Assembly (NCBI RefSeq): GCF_001513785.1
Contig: NZ_LNQS01000001.1
Location: 124,001-188,000 of the forward strand
DNA from: Rheinheimera sp. EpRS3
GTDB taxonomy: Bacteria > Pseudomonadota > Gammaproteobacteria > Enterobacterales > Alteromonadaceae
Length of the DNA stretch: 64,000 bases
Direction: 5' to 3'
Part shown: piece by piece, positions 1 through 9,028 of the stretch
How the letters are laid out: each line of letters opens with the position of its first letter
How positions within the stretch are numbered: position 1 is the stretch's first letter
Made by a program: the position numbers and the translations under genes
The notes under the pieces: generated by a model
The model's database searches: none
Seen by the model: only the letters and a program-made list of their open reading frames with translations
Told to the model about the DNA's origin: nothing

Positions 1-534
1 TGCCACGGCCTGCAATAACGGGCTTTTAATACCGGCCAGGCTGTCTACCTGCCATAGCAGTTCGCGTACCGCCTGCTTACCTAACCAGGCACCACCGCCT
101 TCATCGCCAATATTAAAGCCCCAGCCGCCGACCTGTTGCTCAGTGCCGTCGGCCAACAGGCGCATAGCAACCGAGCCTGTACCGAGCGCAACTACCAGCA
201 CCGGCCGGCCCAGATTAGCGCCATACAATGAGGTTTTAGCATCGGTGGTCAGTAAAAAACACGCATAATGCCGGGCCAACTGCTGGCAAGCCTGCTGATG
301 TTGCTGCGGGTTGCCTGCACCGGCCAGCCCCATTACTGCCACTACTTGCTGGCTGCTTACACCGGCTTGCTGGCACAGGTTGGCACTGAGTAAATTAATA
401 TTACTCAGTGCCAACGAAAAATCATTCGTCAGTGAGGCCGGGCCGCCCTGTTGCTGCCAGTGCTGGCCGGTGCTGGTATTGGTCAGGCGGGCCAGCGTTT
501 TACTGCCGCCACCATCAACTGCCAAAATCCACAT
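1..534 (-). CDS. BadF/BadG-family N-acetylglucosamine (or glucosamine) kinase, C-terminus cut by window edge
   Basis: The reading frame starts with ATG at 534 and runs off the left edge, so only the first 178 codons are visible. It opens MWILAVDGGGSKT, the phosphate-binding DGGGSKT motif of the BadF/BadG/BcrA/BcrD ATPase family, followed by a GLAGAG motif and the ALGTGS and GWGFNIGDEGGG motifs typical of bacterial GlcNAc and glucosamine kinases. It should phosphorylate an amino sugar in the cytoplasm with ATP. Its start codon shares one base with the stop of the upstream symporter (TAATG), so the two are translationally coupled. The divergent NagZ-like and NagX genes support an amino-sugar role. 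Exact substrate (GlcNAc or GlcN) is not decidable from sequence. Confidence 0.82.
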   Translation of the reverse strand, partial: MWILAVDGGGSKTLARLTNTSTGQHWQQQGGPASLTNDFSLALSNINLLSANLCQQAGVSSQQVVAVMGLAGAGNPQQHQQACQQLARHYACFLLTTDAKTSLYGANLGRPVLVVALGTGSVAMRLLADGTEQQVGGWGFNIGDEGGGAWLGKQAVRELLWQVDSLAGIKSPLLQAVA

Positions 535-2105
535 TAATTAACTCCTTCCATGGCAGTGTGCTGCCTAACCGGTTTGCCGGCCAGGCACACCAGTGTTGCC
601 ACCAGAGTGCCGATACACAGTTGCCAGGTAAAACCTAAGTCGAGTGCCGCCAGTTGCGAGCTAAGTTGGTGCAGAATATAAGGTTGCAATAGCAGGGTCA
701 CGCAAAATCCGCTTAACAGTGCCGCGGTTACCGAGTAGCGGTTGCCGCGTTTGCTGAATAATGCAGTAAAAAACACCCCCAGCAGACCGCTGTAAGAAAA
801 CACCATTACGCTAAGTGCAAACGCCAGCAAAGGCATATCAGAATACTGCTGCCAGTAAAAACACAGAATAGCCATGGCCGACAGCGTAATAGCGGTAAAC
901 AACATACCCAACTGGCCCGCGCGGACAAAATGCCGATCCTCTGTTGCCGGCTGGCGCTTTAACCGCCAGGGTTTATACATATCGGCTACCAGCACTGAAG
1001 ACATAGAATTTAAGCCCGAGGTAATAGTGGATAACGCCGCCGCTATTACGCCCACCACTACCAGGCCGCGCAGGCCCGATGGCATTTCATTTAATACGTA
1101 GTACATAAATACCGTGACTTTTTCCCCACCGAAACTGTCGGCAAAGCCCTGTGCCGGCTGGTATAAATCTGGCCGTTGATAAAAGATATACAACAAAAAG
1201 CCAATCAGGATAAACACCAGCATAGTGGGGATCACCATCAGTGCCGAGCTTAGCAGCGCTCTGGCACCGGCTTTACTGTCTTTGCAGGTAAGCACGCGTT
1301 GCGTCATATCCTGATCTAAACCAAAAGCGGCAATATTCAGCAAAATAAAACCGGTTAATGCCGACCACATATTAAATACCCCGTCAGAGCTGACATCAAA
1401 CCGCCAGTCGAACAGTAATAATTTAGACGGGCCGCCCTCTGCCGGCGAGCTAAGCGCCTGTATCAGTGTGGGTAAATCCAGCCCTATGCTGTGATACAGG
1501 TAACCCAGCACCAGCAACGCTGCGAGCACATAAACGCCGCATTGCAGCGCGTCGGTATAAATAACCGAGCGGATACCGCCGGCAACGGTGCAGGCCAGGC
1601 CAATTAAAGCCAGCAACACCACGGCCGCCAGCACGCTGCTGGCCTGAATATCATTAAACAGCAACATGGCTACGGCTATGGCCGCCATATAAAGCCGCGC
1701 GCCGCTGGCAAACACCCGGCCAAACAAATACATTTTACCGGCGTGATCTTTGGCACTGGCACCAAAGCGCTGTTCTAACAGCTCATACACGGTGGTGACT
1801 TTAAGCTGATAGTAGCGCGGCAGTAAAAATTTAATCACGATAAAGGTGGCAATAAGGGCACCAATATTGGTGGCGATATAGCTTAAGTTACCGCGAAAGC
1901 CCATATCAGGGCCGCCAAGAAAGGTGGCTGCCGATTGCGAAGTGGCCAGCACCGACACTGCCACCACCCATACCGGCATGCTGTTAGCTGCTAAAAAGTA
2001 GTCATTACTGTTGCCGGCCTTGCGCCGGTTTACATACCAGCCCGTCAGTGCCAGTATGGCGAAGTAGCCAAAAAATACCGTCCAGTCCAGTAATGTCAGT
2101 TGCAT
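534..2105 (-). CDS. Sodium:solute symporter (SSS family), probable amino-sugar transporter
   Basis: A 523-residue hydrophobic protein with about 13 predicted membrane segments and SSS-family hallmarks: the N-terminal FFGYFAILALTGWYV helix, NDYFLAANSMPVW, SQSAATFLGGPD in the sodium-site region, and AALSTITSGLNSMSSV in the late core. The family couples inward sodium flow to uptake of sugars or other solutes across the inner membrane. It is the first gene of a two-gene minus operon, its stop overlapping the start of the BadF-type kinase by one base. The pairing with a GlcNAc-type kinase and divergent NagZ/NagX suggests an amino sugar or a muropeptide-derived sugar as substrate. That substrate is inference; SSS sequence alone does not give specificity. 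Confidence 0.85.
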   Translation of the reverse strand: MQLTLLDWTVFFGYFAILALTGWYVNRRKAGNSNDYFLAANSMPVWVVAVSVLATSQSAATFLGGPDMGFRGNLSYIATNIGALIATFIVIKFLLPRYYQLKVTTVYELLEQRFGASAKDHAGKMYLFGRVFASGARLYMAAIAVAMLLFNDIQASSVLAAVVLLALIGLACTVAGGIRSVIYTDALQCGVYVLAALLVLGYLYHSIGLDLPTLIQALSSPAEGGPSKLLLFDWRFDVSSDGVFNMWSALTGFILLNIAAFGLDQDMTQRVLTCKDSKAGARALLSSALMVIPTMLVFILIGFLLYIFYQRPDLYQPAQGFADSFGGEKVTVFMYYVLNEMPSGLRGLVVVGVIAAALSTITSGLNSMSSVLVADMYKPWRLKRQPATEDRHFVRAGQLGMLFTAITLSAMAILCFYWQQYSDMPLLAFALSVMVFSYSGLLGVFFTALFSKRGNRYSVTAALLSGFCVTLLLQPYILHQLSSQLAALDLGFTWQLCIGTLVATLVCLAGKPVRQHTAMEGVN

Positions 2106-2168
2106 GCGCGGCTCTTAACAGTGAAAAAGTACTTAACCATACCATAATGTATAGTGGGTGGGTAAAGT

Positions 2169-2195
2169 ATTCATTTAAATTTTACTTGAATGAAT
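2169..2195. promoter_or_regulatory. Inverted repeat in the divergent symporter/NagZ promoter region
   Basis: ATTCATT (2169-2175) and AATGAAT (2189-2195) form a perfect 7-bp inverted repeat with a 13-bp spacer, in the AT-rich 170-bp gap between two divergent amino-sugar operons. The position suits an operator for a regulator controlling both sides. The regulator is unknown and AT-rich repeats can arise by chance. Confidence 0.3.
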
Positions 2196-2276
2196 AATTT
2201 ATTTTTGTTGTACTGCCTGCAGCTTTTGCCAAAATAACAGGATACCGCCGTGGTTGTTTTATCTCTTGGGAACTCT

Positions 2277-4151
2277 ATGTCATGCTTGACCCGTGCTTCG
2301 TTACTGCTGCTCAGTGCCTGCAGCTTTACTCTGTCGGCTGCCGCTATGCCGGTTAAATCTGCTACGCCTGCTGCCAGTGTAAAACAAATGCTGGGGCAAA
2401 AACTGATGCTGGACCTGCGCTACTATTGCGAACAAGCGCCGATAAATGGTCAGTGCCGTACAGCGATGACAAAACTGCCACCTGAGCTTGCCACGCTGGT
2501 GCGCGATTATGATATTGGCGGAGTGATCCTGTTTGCCGAAAACCTGGCCGATGTCGGCCAAACCGTGCAGCTTAACCGTGATTTACAAAGTGCTGCGGCC
2601 GCATCAAAACTTAAATTACCGTTGTTTATCAGTATCGATCAGGAAGGCGGCCGGGTAGCGCGCCTGCCACGCAGCTTAGCTACGTCCTTTGCCGGTAATA
2701 TGGCCATAGGTGCAACTTATGCTGAACACGGCACTACGTTTGCCACTGAAGTAGGTAAGGTGCTGGCAGATGAATTACTGGCACTGGGTATTAACGTTAA
2801 CTTTGCCCCGACAATAGATGTTAACGTTAATCCGCAAAACCCGGTGATTAACGTACGGGCTTTTGGCGAAAACCCGCAGCAAGTGGCTGAACTGGGTAAT
2901 GCCATGACCAGTGCCATGCAGCAGCGCGGCATGATAGCAGCGCTAAAGCATTTCCCCGGCCATGGCGATACTGAAGTAGACAGCCATTTAGGCTTGCCAC
3001 GGGTAGAGCACAGCAGCGAGCAAATCCGTCAGGTAGATTTATATCCGTTTGCGCACATTATTAAGCAGCAAACTCCCGGTATGATAATGACGGCGCATAT
3101 TCAATTTCCGGCGCTGGACAGCAGCACCTTTGTTTCCAAAAACGGCGAAGAAATGCTGAAACCGGCCACGCTGTCGCGCACCATTTTGCATGACGTACTG
3201 CGCCAGGAAATGGGCTACAAAGGCGTGATAGTGACTGATGCTTTGGATATGGCCGGTATCAGCAAATTTTTTACCCACACTGAAGCGGTAGTACAAACCT
3301 TTGCCGCCGGTGCCGATATCGCCCTGATGCCGGTAAAGTTGCAACACCCGGGCGAGCTAAAAGCGCTGGCAGCACTGCTTAATGAGCTCGAAGCCGCGGT
3401 AAACAAAGGCGATATTGCCAAAACTGAACTGGCAGAATCTTATCAGCGCATAGTGGCATTAAAGCAGCAGTATCCTTTATTGCCGGCGGTTAAATCGGCT
3501 GCTGAACAAACCAAACTGGCCGGCAAACTGCTTGGTAGTGCTGCACACCGGCAAAGCGAGCTGGCATTAGCCAAAGCGGCGATAACACAGGTAAAGCCGG
3601 CTACGTCTTATTGGCCATTTAAACTCAGCGATACAAAAAAACTGTTGCTGATTATGCCGGATCAAACCAAAGCTCAGGCCTTAGCTGCCGCGCTGCAGCA
3701 TTACAGCAACGATCATTTCGTGATCGACAGCATTAGCCTGCAACAAACCGATTTAGCCAAAGCCAGTGCACAAATTGGCGCCGCTGATCTGGTGATCAGT
3801 GGCTTTATTGCGCCTATGCAAAGCCTGGCCGATATTGGCGGCATGGACGATTTAACCGGCATTGCCAATATAGCTGCCGCTTATGAGCGCCAAAGCCTGC
3901 AATTTGAAACGTTACTGCCGCAGATTAAAGCGAAGAAAAAACCACACGTGTTTTTAAGCCTGCGTGCGCCTTATGATATTAGCCGTTATGGCCAGTATGC
4001 CGACGTAGTGCTGGCAAGCTATGCCTATAACACTTCAGAGCAGCCAACCGCTATGGGTGCCGGGAATGCGGTATATGAAGCGCTGGCTCAGGCTTTACTT
4101 GGCCAATACCGTTTAACCGGTAAGCTGCCAGTTACTGTTAGCGGGTATTAA
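2277..4151 (+). CDS. nagZ: Two-domain GH3 beta-N-acetylhexosaminidase (NagZ-like), exported
   Basis: This exported hydrolase should release terminal GlcNAc from beta-GlcNAc glycosides such as chitooligosaccharides or muropeptides. The GH3 domain carries the NagZ signature KHFPGHG followed by DSH, which contains the Asp-His acid/base dyad (around 2946-2990), and the nucleophile Asp in GVIVTDALDM (around 3223-3252). At over 620 residues it is much longer than the roughly 340-residue cytoplasmic E. coli NagZ and resembles the two-domain secreted Gram-positive type, with an extra C-terminal domain. The N-terminus has a short hydrophobic stretch with a possible lipobox LSAC. The frame also opens with GTG at 2250 behind AGGA; I prefer ATG 2277 behind GGGA, but both are plausible. 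NagX follows after 4 bp. Confidence 0.85.
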   Translation: MSCLTRASLLLLSACSFTLSAAAMPVKSATPAASVKQMLGQKLMLDLRYYCEQAPINGQCRTAMTKLPPELATLVRDYDIGGVILFAENLADVGQTVQLNRDLQSAAAASKLKLPLFISIDQEGGRVARLPRSLATSFAGNMAIGATYAEHGTTFATEVGKVLADELLALGINVNFAPTIDVNVNPQNPVINVRAFGENPQQVAELGNAMTSAMQQRGMIAALKHFPGHGDTEVDSHLGLPRVEHSSEQIRQVDLYPFAHIIKQQTPGMIMTAHIQFPALDSSTFVSKNGEEMLKPATLSRTILHDVLRQEMGYKGVIVTDALDMAGISKFFTHTEAVVQTFAAGADIALMPVKLQHPGELKALAALLNELEAAVNKGDIAKTELAESYQRIVALKQQYPLLPAVKSAAEQTKLAGKLLGSAAHRQSELALAKAAITQVKPATSYWPFKLSDTKKLLLIMPDQTKAQALAAALQHYSNDHFVIDSISLQQTDLAKASAQIGAADLVISGFIAPMQSLADIGGMDDLTGIANIAAAYERQSLQFETLLPQIKAKKKPHVFLSLRAPYDISRYGQYADVVLASYAYNTSEQPTAMGAGNAVYEALAQALLGQYRLTGKLPVTVSGY

Positions 4152-4155
4152 CACT

Positions 4156-5349
4156 ATGTTTAACTGGTATCAGCGTTACGCCGAAGCAATACTTTCTGTG
4201 TTACCGGCCAAGCGCCTGCTGGCGCTTGATGCGCTACGCGGGCTAACGATTACCGCTATGATACTGGTTAACAACCCCGGCAGCTGGAACCATGTTTACA
4301 GCCCGTTGCTGCATGCGCAGTGGCATGGCTGGACGGTAACTGATCTGATCTTCCCGTTTTTTATTGTTATTGTCGGTATGTCGCTGCAGCTAAGCCTGCA
4401 GCGTCAAAACAGCAGTGGCAATATTGCTGTGATAAAACATGCCGCAGTGCGCAGCATAAAGCTGTTTGTTCTGGGGTTGTTTTTAGCGCTGTTTTATTAC
4501 AATTTCCGCGACCCGGCTTACAACTATATTGAGCAGAAACTGCTTACGCTGCGCTGGCTGGGGGTATTGCAACGCATTGGCCTGGTGTACTTTTTTACCG
4601 TGCTTATTGTGCTGTATTGCGGTACCCGTGGCCGTATCGGCTGGCTAATAGGCCTTTGTGCTTTATATCTGGTGGGCATGTTGTATCTGCCGTATCAGGA
4701 TGCGCAGGGCAATCAGTTCCGTGGTTTGCTGGAATTTGGCAACAGTTTTGCCGCCTGGCTGGATCATGCTGTGCTGGGCGCCAGCCATGTGTATTACCGC
4801 AGCGCCATGCCGTTTGCCTTTGATCCGGAGGGGCTTTGGTCTACCTTACCGGCGATCAGCAGTTGTTTAGCCGGAGTGTTAATGGCGCAGTATCTGCAAA
4901 GCGAGCGCAGCCTGGTGCAAAAAATTCGTGGCTTATTGTTATTCGGCGTAGTGGCAGTATGGCTGGCCGAACTGTGGCATATGGGCCTGCCGATTAATAA
5001 AAGCCTGTGGACCCCAAGTTTTGTGCTGCTAAGCAGTGGTTACTGCGCTATCGCACTGGCGGCCTGCCTGTGGTTATGTGATGTTAAACGCTGGCGGCGC
5101 TGGAGCGCACCTTTTGTAGTGTTTGGTGCCAATGCCATTTTGTTTTTTATGTTTGCCGGAGTGGCGGCGCGCATACTGATGATGATATCTGTCGGCGATA
5201 CCTCTTTACACGGCTGGTTATTCAGCACTGTGTATCAGCCACTGTTTGGCGACTACAATGGCTCACTGGCTTTTGCGCTTAGCTTTTTGCTGCTTTCCTA
5301 CCTGTTAATGCACTGGTGTTATAAACGCGGTTATATCTTTAAAGTTTAA
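4156..5349 (+). CDS. nagX: NagX-like transmembrane acyltransferase-type protein (HGSNAT/DUF5009 family)
   Basis: A 397-residue membrane protein with about 10 hydrophobic segments. The N-terminal motif RLLALDALRGLTITAMILVN and the later DLIFPFFIVIVGMS are characteristic of the heparan-alpha-glucosaminide N-acetyltransferase-like family. In Shewanella-type bacteria this family is called NagX and occurs in GlcNAc/chitooligosaccharide regulons. It begins 4 bp after the NagZ-like stop, so the two are co-transcribed. The role is probably in periplasmic handling or acylation of amino sugars, but the reaction has not been firmly shown for bacterial members. Family assignment is confident, molecular function is not. 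Confidence 0.85.
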   Translation: MFNWYQRYAEAILSVLPAKRLLALDALRGLTITAMILVNNPGSWNHVYSPLLHAQWHGWTVTDLIFPFFIVIVGMSLQLSLQRQNSSGNIAVIKHAAVRSIKLFVLGLFLALFYYNFRDPAYNYIEQKLLTLRWLGVLQRIGLVYFFTVLIVLYCGTRGRIGWLIGLCALYLVGMLYLPYQDAQGNQFRGLLEFGNSFAAWLDHAVLGASHVYYRSAMPFAFDPEGLWSTLPAISSCLAGVLMAQYLQSERSLVQKIRGLLLFGVVAVWLAELWHMGLPINKSLWTPSFVLLSSGYCAIALAACLWLCDVKRWRRWSAPFVVFGANAILFFMFAGVAARILMMISVGDTSLHGWLFSTVYQPLFGDYNGSLAFALSFLLLSYLLMHWCYKRGYIFKV

Positions 5350-5397
5350 GTAGCTAGCGGCGATTTTTTCTGCTGTGTGCCAGCTTGTAATTTTTGG

Positions 5398-5411
5398 TGT
5401 AACCGGTTACA
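5398..5411. promoter_or_regulatory. LacI-family operator (perfect 14-bp palindrome) upstream of the MFS gene
   Basis: TGTAACCGGTTACA is a perfect palindrome with the central CG typical of LacI/GalR-family sites. It lies 87 bp upstream of the MFS transporter start in a gap otherwise without genes (5350-5498). The same or nearly the same site recurs at 6749, 9117 and 10914, always in promoter-like gaps. Confidence 0.75.
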
Positions 5412-5498
5412 GTTATTTCTGTTGTGGATAAAAAGTATGCTAGCCAGCAGAGCTAGCCGCCACCAATGACAATAAAATCAACAGGGAAAAACACCGCC

Positions 5499-6701
5499 AT
5501 GCCTATCAGCATCCGACTTAAATTGTCGCTAATGATGTTTCTGCAGTTTTTTATCTGGGGCGCCTGGTTTGTTACCATGGGCACCTATCTGTCACAGCGT
5601 TTCTCTGCCTCCGGTGCGCAAATGGGCATGGCGTATGAAACGCAGTCTATCGGCGCCATTATCGCGCCTTTTATTATTGGCCTGATTGCCGACCGTTACT
5701 TTGCCGCACAGAAAATTCTGGCGTTGTTGCATCTGGTAGGTGCTGCTTTGCTGTTCAGTGCGGCCTACAGTGGCAGTTTTAGCAGCTTTTACCCCTATAT
5801 TTTGTTGTATATGGTGGTGTATATGCCCACGCTGGCGCTGGTTAATGCCATTAGCTTTCGCCAGTTGGCAGAAAAAACCGCGCAGTTTGCTCATATCCGT
5901 GTGTTAGGCACTGTCGGCTGGATCACCGCCGGGTTGTTGATTGGCTGGTTTGGCTGGGAAGGCAGCCAGAAGTTGCAGTTTACCTTTATGCTGGCGGCCG
6001 GTGCATCGTTAGCGCTTGGCGTGTTTAGCCTGACTTTGCCCGACACACCGCCGCAGGCCACGCAGCAGCGGCCTACCATACGGCAGCTATTAGGGCTGGA
6101 TGCGCTGGCTTTACTAAAAGATAGGGCTTATCTGGTATTTTTTCTGGCCTCGGTACTGATCTGTATTCCGCTGGCGTTTTATTATCAGAATGCCAACCTG
6201 TATCTGAACGATTTGGGCATCAGCGGCGCAGCGGCAAAAATGTCACTAGGGCAGATGTCTGAAATTGCCTTTATGTTATTGCTACCGTTATTTTTGCGCC
6301 GTTACGGCATTAAAGCCACCTTGCTGGTAGGTATGCTGGCCTGGGTGCTACGTTATGTGCTGTTTGCCTATGGCAACAGCGGCGAGCAGTTATGGATGCT
6401 GTTTTTTGGTATTTTGCTGCACGGTATTTGTTATGACTTTTTCTTTGTCAGCGGCCAGATTTACACCGAGCAAAAAGCCGGCCGTGAGATAAAAGCGGCG
6501 GCACAAGGGCTGATCACACTGGCAACCTATGGCGTAGGTATGTTGCTGGGGTTCCGCCTGGCCGGTTATATCACCGATTTACATCACCTGGACAGCGGTT
6601 ACCAGTGGTGGCAAATTTGGTTAATTCCGGCTGGTATAGCGGCGCTGGTATTAGTGGTATTTGTATTAAGCTTTCCAAAGCAGCGCCGATTGCCGGTTTA
6701 G
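5499..6701 (+). CDS. MFS transporter, nucleoside:proton symporter (NupG)-like family, probable sugar importer
   Basis: A 12-segment inner-membrane permease of about 400 residues. The N-terminal LMMFLQFFIWGAWFVTMGTY motif is the signature of the NupG-like MFS group, which in environmental Bacteroidota and Alteromonadales is often placed with Gfo/Idh/MocA dehydrogenases and TIM-barrel isomerases and presumably imports modified sugars. The frame also has an ATG at 5466, but AGGGA (5483-5487) precedes the ATG at 5499, and family members normally begin at this point. A LacI-type operator lies upstream (5398) and another downstream before the oxidoreductase (6749), so it looks separately controlled by the same repressor. 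The substrate is inferred from context to be a keto-sugar or the released monosaccharide. Confidence 0.8.
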   Translation: MPISIRLKLSLMMFLQFFIWGAWFVTMGTYLSQRFSASGAQMGMAYETQSIGAIIAPFIIGLIADRYFAAQKILALLHLVGAALLFSAAYSGSFSSFYPYILLYMVVYMPTLALVNAISFRQLAEKTAQFAHIRVLGTVGWITAGLLIGWFGWEGSQKLQFTFMLAAGASLALGVFSLTLPDTPPQATQQRPTIRQLLGLDALALLKDRAYLVFFLASVLICIPLAFYYQNANLYLNDLGISGAAAKMSLGQMSEIAFMLLLPLFLRRYGIKATLLVGMLAWVLRYVLFAYGNSGEQLWMLFFGILLHGICYDFFFVSGQIYTEQKAGREIKAAAQGLITLATYGVGMLLGFRLAGYITDLHHLDSGYQWWQIWLIPAGIAALVLVVFVLSFPKQRRLPV

Positions 6702-6748
6702 CCGCAACGGTGCTGCTACAGTAAAACAGCGTAAAATCTTTTCGGTGT

Positions 6749-6762
6749 TGTAACCGGTTTCA
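6749..6762. promoter_or_regulatory. LacI-family operator between MFS and oxidoreductase genes
   Basis: TGTAACCGGTTTCA, one base pair off the perfect palindrome in the right arm. It ends directly before the AGGGG ribosome-binding site (6763-6767) of the Gfo/Idh/MocA gene. Repressor binding here could act as a roadblock or cover the transcription start of that gene pair. Confidence 0.7.
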
Positions 6763-6772
6763 AGGGGTGGTA

Positions 6773-7936
6773 ATGGCACAAACAAAAGTTAGAATGGCGA
6801 TGGTAGGTGGCGGAGAAGGCGCTTTTATCGGTGCTATACACCGCATTGCTGCCCGGCTGGATAATCAGATCGAGCTGGTAGCGGGCTGCTTTAGCAGTAA
6901 GGCTGAGCGCAGCGCCGCTATGGCGGCACAGCTAGGTATCAGCACAGCGCGTTGCTATGATTCCTATCAGCAGTTGTTTGCTGCAGAAGCCCAGCTGCCG
7001 CCAGAGCAACGGATAGAGTTTGTTACTATAGTGACGCCGAATCATCTGCATTTCCCGGTGGCTAAAGCAGCCTTGCTGGCCGGTTTTCATGTGTTGTCTG
7101 ACAAACCTGCAACCTTGTCATTAGACGAAGCGCTGCAATTACAGGCGCTGGTGCAGCAAACGGGCCTGCATTATGGTTTAACCCACACTTATGCTGCTTA
7201 CCCGATGGCACTACAAGCCAGATTATTAGTGCAGCAGGGCCATTTAGGTGCGGTGCGTCGTGTTGCTGTTAGCTATCCGCAGGGCTGGTTGGCAAACAAA
7301 ACCGACAGCGATGGCAGTGCTCAGGCGCAGTGGCGCTTAGATCCGGCCCGCTCCGGCGTCAGTGGTTGCTTTGCTGATATTGGTACCCACGCTTTTCAGC
7401 TGGCGGAGTTTATCAGTGTGCTTGAGGTAACAGAGCTGTGCGCCGATCTGGCCACAGTGATAGACGGCCGGCAGCTGGACGATGATGGTAGCGCCTTACT
7501 GCGCTTTAATAATGGTGCCCGCGGCACCTTGCTGGCCAGCCAGGTCTGTGCCGGCATGGGTAATGGTTTGCAAATTAGTGTGTATGGCGAGCTGGGTTCG
7601 CTCAGTTGGCAGCAGGAGCAGCCGGATCAACTGATAGTGCAACTGCGCGGGCAGCCGCAGCAAACCTGGCAGGCGGGCACGGATAAAGCCTATCTGGCTG
7701 AGCAGGTACGGGCCTGGTGCCGCACGCCAGCGGGGCACCCCGAGGGCTATCTGGAGGCTTTTGCCAATATTTATCGTGACTTTGCGCTGGCGTTACGCCA
7801 ACCGACAACCAGCAACCTCGCAGCAGGTATTGAGCAGGCGGTGCGCGGCATGGCCTTTGTGCAGGCCGCGGTGGTAAGCAGCAGGCAAAATACAGCTTGG
7901 GTGAGCATCGCCGGGCAATACACTTTTACAGGATAA
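6773..7936 (+). CDS. Gfo/Idh/MocA-family NAD(P)-dependent oxidoreductase
   Basis: A cytoplasmic sugar dehydrogenase/reductase of 387 residues. The N-terminal Rossmann fold shows MVGGGEGAFIGAIHR, followed by the family motifs VTPNHLH and SDKPAT, the latter carrying the conserved Lys-Pro of the active site. The C-terminal alpha/beta domain includes SGVSGCFADIGTHAF with the conserved GTH. Members oxidize or reduce a ring hydroxyl of sugars or inositols; several act on 3-keto sugars. ATG 6773 is preferred over the in-frame GTG at 6767 because AGGGG (6763-6767) then has proper spacing. It is 7 bp upstream of a TIM-barrel isomerase, so the two form an operon. I infer that it converts an imported 3-keto sugar back to the parent sugar. 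Confidence 0.85.
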   Translation: MAQTKVRMAMVGGGEGAFIGAIHRIAARLDNQIELVAGCFSSKAERSAAMAAQLGISTARCYDSYQQLFAAEAQLPPEQRIEFVTIVTPNHLHFPVAKAALLAGFHVLSDKPATLSLDEALQLQALVQQTGLHYGLTHTYAAYPMALQARLLVQQGHLGAVRRVAVSYPQGWLANKTDSDGSAQAQWRLDPARSGVSGCFADIGTHAFQLAEFISVLEVTELCADLATVIDGRQLDDDGSALLRFNNGARGTLLASQVCAGMGNGLQISVYGELGSLSWQQEQPDQLIVQLRGQPQQTWQAGTDKAYLAEQVRAWCRTPAGHPEGYLEAFANIYRDFALALRQPTTSNLAAGIEQAVRGMAFVQAAVVSSRQNTAWVSIAGQYTFTG

Positions 7937-7943
7937 TAAATTT

Positions 7944-9005
7944 ATGCTGACAAGCAAAATTAAAGGGCCAGCGATATTTCTGGCACAGTATCTGCCACCG
8001 GCCGGTGAGGCCTGTACATTAGAGTCATTATTACGCTGGGCGGCAGAGCTGGGATACAAAGGCGTGCAATTGCCAACCTGGGACAAGCGTATTTTTGATT
8101 TAGAGCAAGCCGCGCATAGCCAGCAATATTGCGATGAGCTATTGGCATTGTGTCAGCGTTATCAGTTACACATTACCGAATTGTCGACCCATTTGCAGGG
8201 CCAGTTAATGGCAGTGCATCCGGCATACAATGAGCTGTATCAGGGCTTTGCCCCGGCGCAGGTGCAAACCGAAGCGCAGAAACAACAGTGGGCCACTGAA
8301 CAGCTATTACTGGCGGCGCAGGCGTCAAAACGCCTCGGCCTCAGCTGTCATGTCACTTTCTCCGGTGCTTTGCTGTGGCATACCGTTTATCCCTGGCCAC
8401 AGCGCCCGGCCGGCCTGGTAGAGCAGGGCTTTGCTGAACTGGCGCGGCGCTGGTTACCGGTGCTGGATGCTTTCGATGCAGCAGGCATTGATGTGTGCTT
8501 TGAGCTGCACCCGGGCGAAGATTTACACGATGGCTTATCATTTGAACGTTTTCTTAACGCCACCGGGCAGCACCCGCGCGCTTGTATTTTGTATGATCCA
8601 AGCCACTTTCTGCTACAGCAGATGGATTACCTGCAATTTATTGATTTTTATCATCAGCGCATTCGTGCGTTTCATGTTAAAGATGCCGAGTTTCGCCCCT
8701 CCGGTAAAGCCGGTGTTTATGGCGGCTACAGCAGCTGGTTGGAACGGCCGGGCCGATTCCGTTCGCTTGGTGATGGTCAGATAGATTTCAACGCTATTTT
8801 CAGCAAACTGACACAATACGGCTACACCGGCTGGGCAGTGCTGGAGTGGGAATGCTGTTTAAAGCACCCGCAACAAGGTGCCGCAGAAGGCGCACCTTTT
8901 ATAACCAAACAGCTGATCTGTGTGGCCGAGCGGCCCTTTGACGATTTTGCCGGTGGTGCCACCGATGCAGGCCGTAACCGGCGGATTCTGGGTTTAGCTG
9001 ACTAA
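7944..9005 (+). CDS. Sugar phosphate isomerase/epimerase-like TIM-barrel protein, cytoplasmic
   Basis: A 353-residue xylose-isomerase-like (AP endonuclease 2 fold) TIM barrel. Likely metal ligands are visible in order: FELHPGE, YDPSH, FHVKD and VLEWE. There is no signal peptide. The family catalyses isomerization or epimerization of (keto)sugars, and some members cleave 3-keto-glycosides. It lies 7 bp downstream of the Gfo/Idh/MocA gene, the classic pairing in keto-sugar and inositol-like pathways. Downstream come an imperfect LacI-like palindrome and then a new promoter, so the operon probably ends here. The exact reaction is unknown. Confidence 0.82.
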   Translation: MLTSKIKGPAIFLAQYLPPAGEACTLESLLRWAAELGYKGVQLPTWDKRIFDLEQAAHSQQYCDELLALCQRYQLHITELSTHLQGQLMAVHPAYNELYQGFAPAQVQTEAQKQQWATEQLLLAAQASKRLGLSCHVTFSGALLWHTVYPWPQRPAGLVEQGFAELARRWLPVLDAFDAAGIDVCFELHPGEDLHDGLSFERFLNATGQHPRACILYDPSHFLLQQMDYLQFIDFYHQRIRAFHVKDAEFRPSGKAGVYGGYSSWLERPGRFRSLGDGQIDFNAIFSKLTQYGYTGWAVLEWECCLKHPQQGAAEGAPFITKQLICVAERPFDDFAGGATDAGRNRRILGLAD

Positions 9006-9014
9006 GGCTGACAA

Positions 9015-9028
9015 TGTAAGCCCTTACA
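9015..9028. promoter_or_regulatory. Degenerate LacI-like palindrome
   Basis: TGTAAG-CC-CTTACA has perfect 6-bp arms identical in layout to the LacI-type sites of this cluster, but the centre is CC rather than CG and the sixth base differs. It lies 89 bp upstream of the stronger site at 9117 and could be an auxiliary looping site. Directly after it is a hairpin (9030-9049) without a T-run. Confidence 0.3.

Noticed and set aside
5350..5498. Repeated GCTAGC-containing segments around 5351 and 5440-5460
   Set aside because: GCTAGC is a self-complementary hexamer and the copies do not form a convincing stem or extended repeat; only the LacI-type site is kept.
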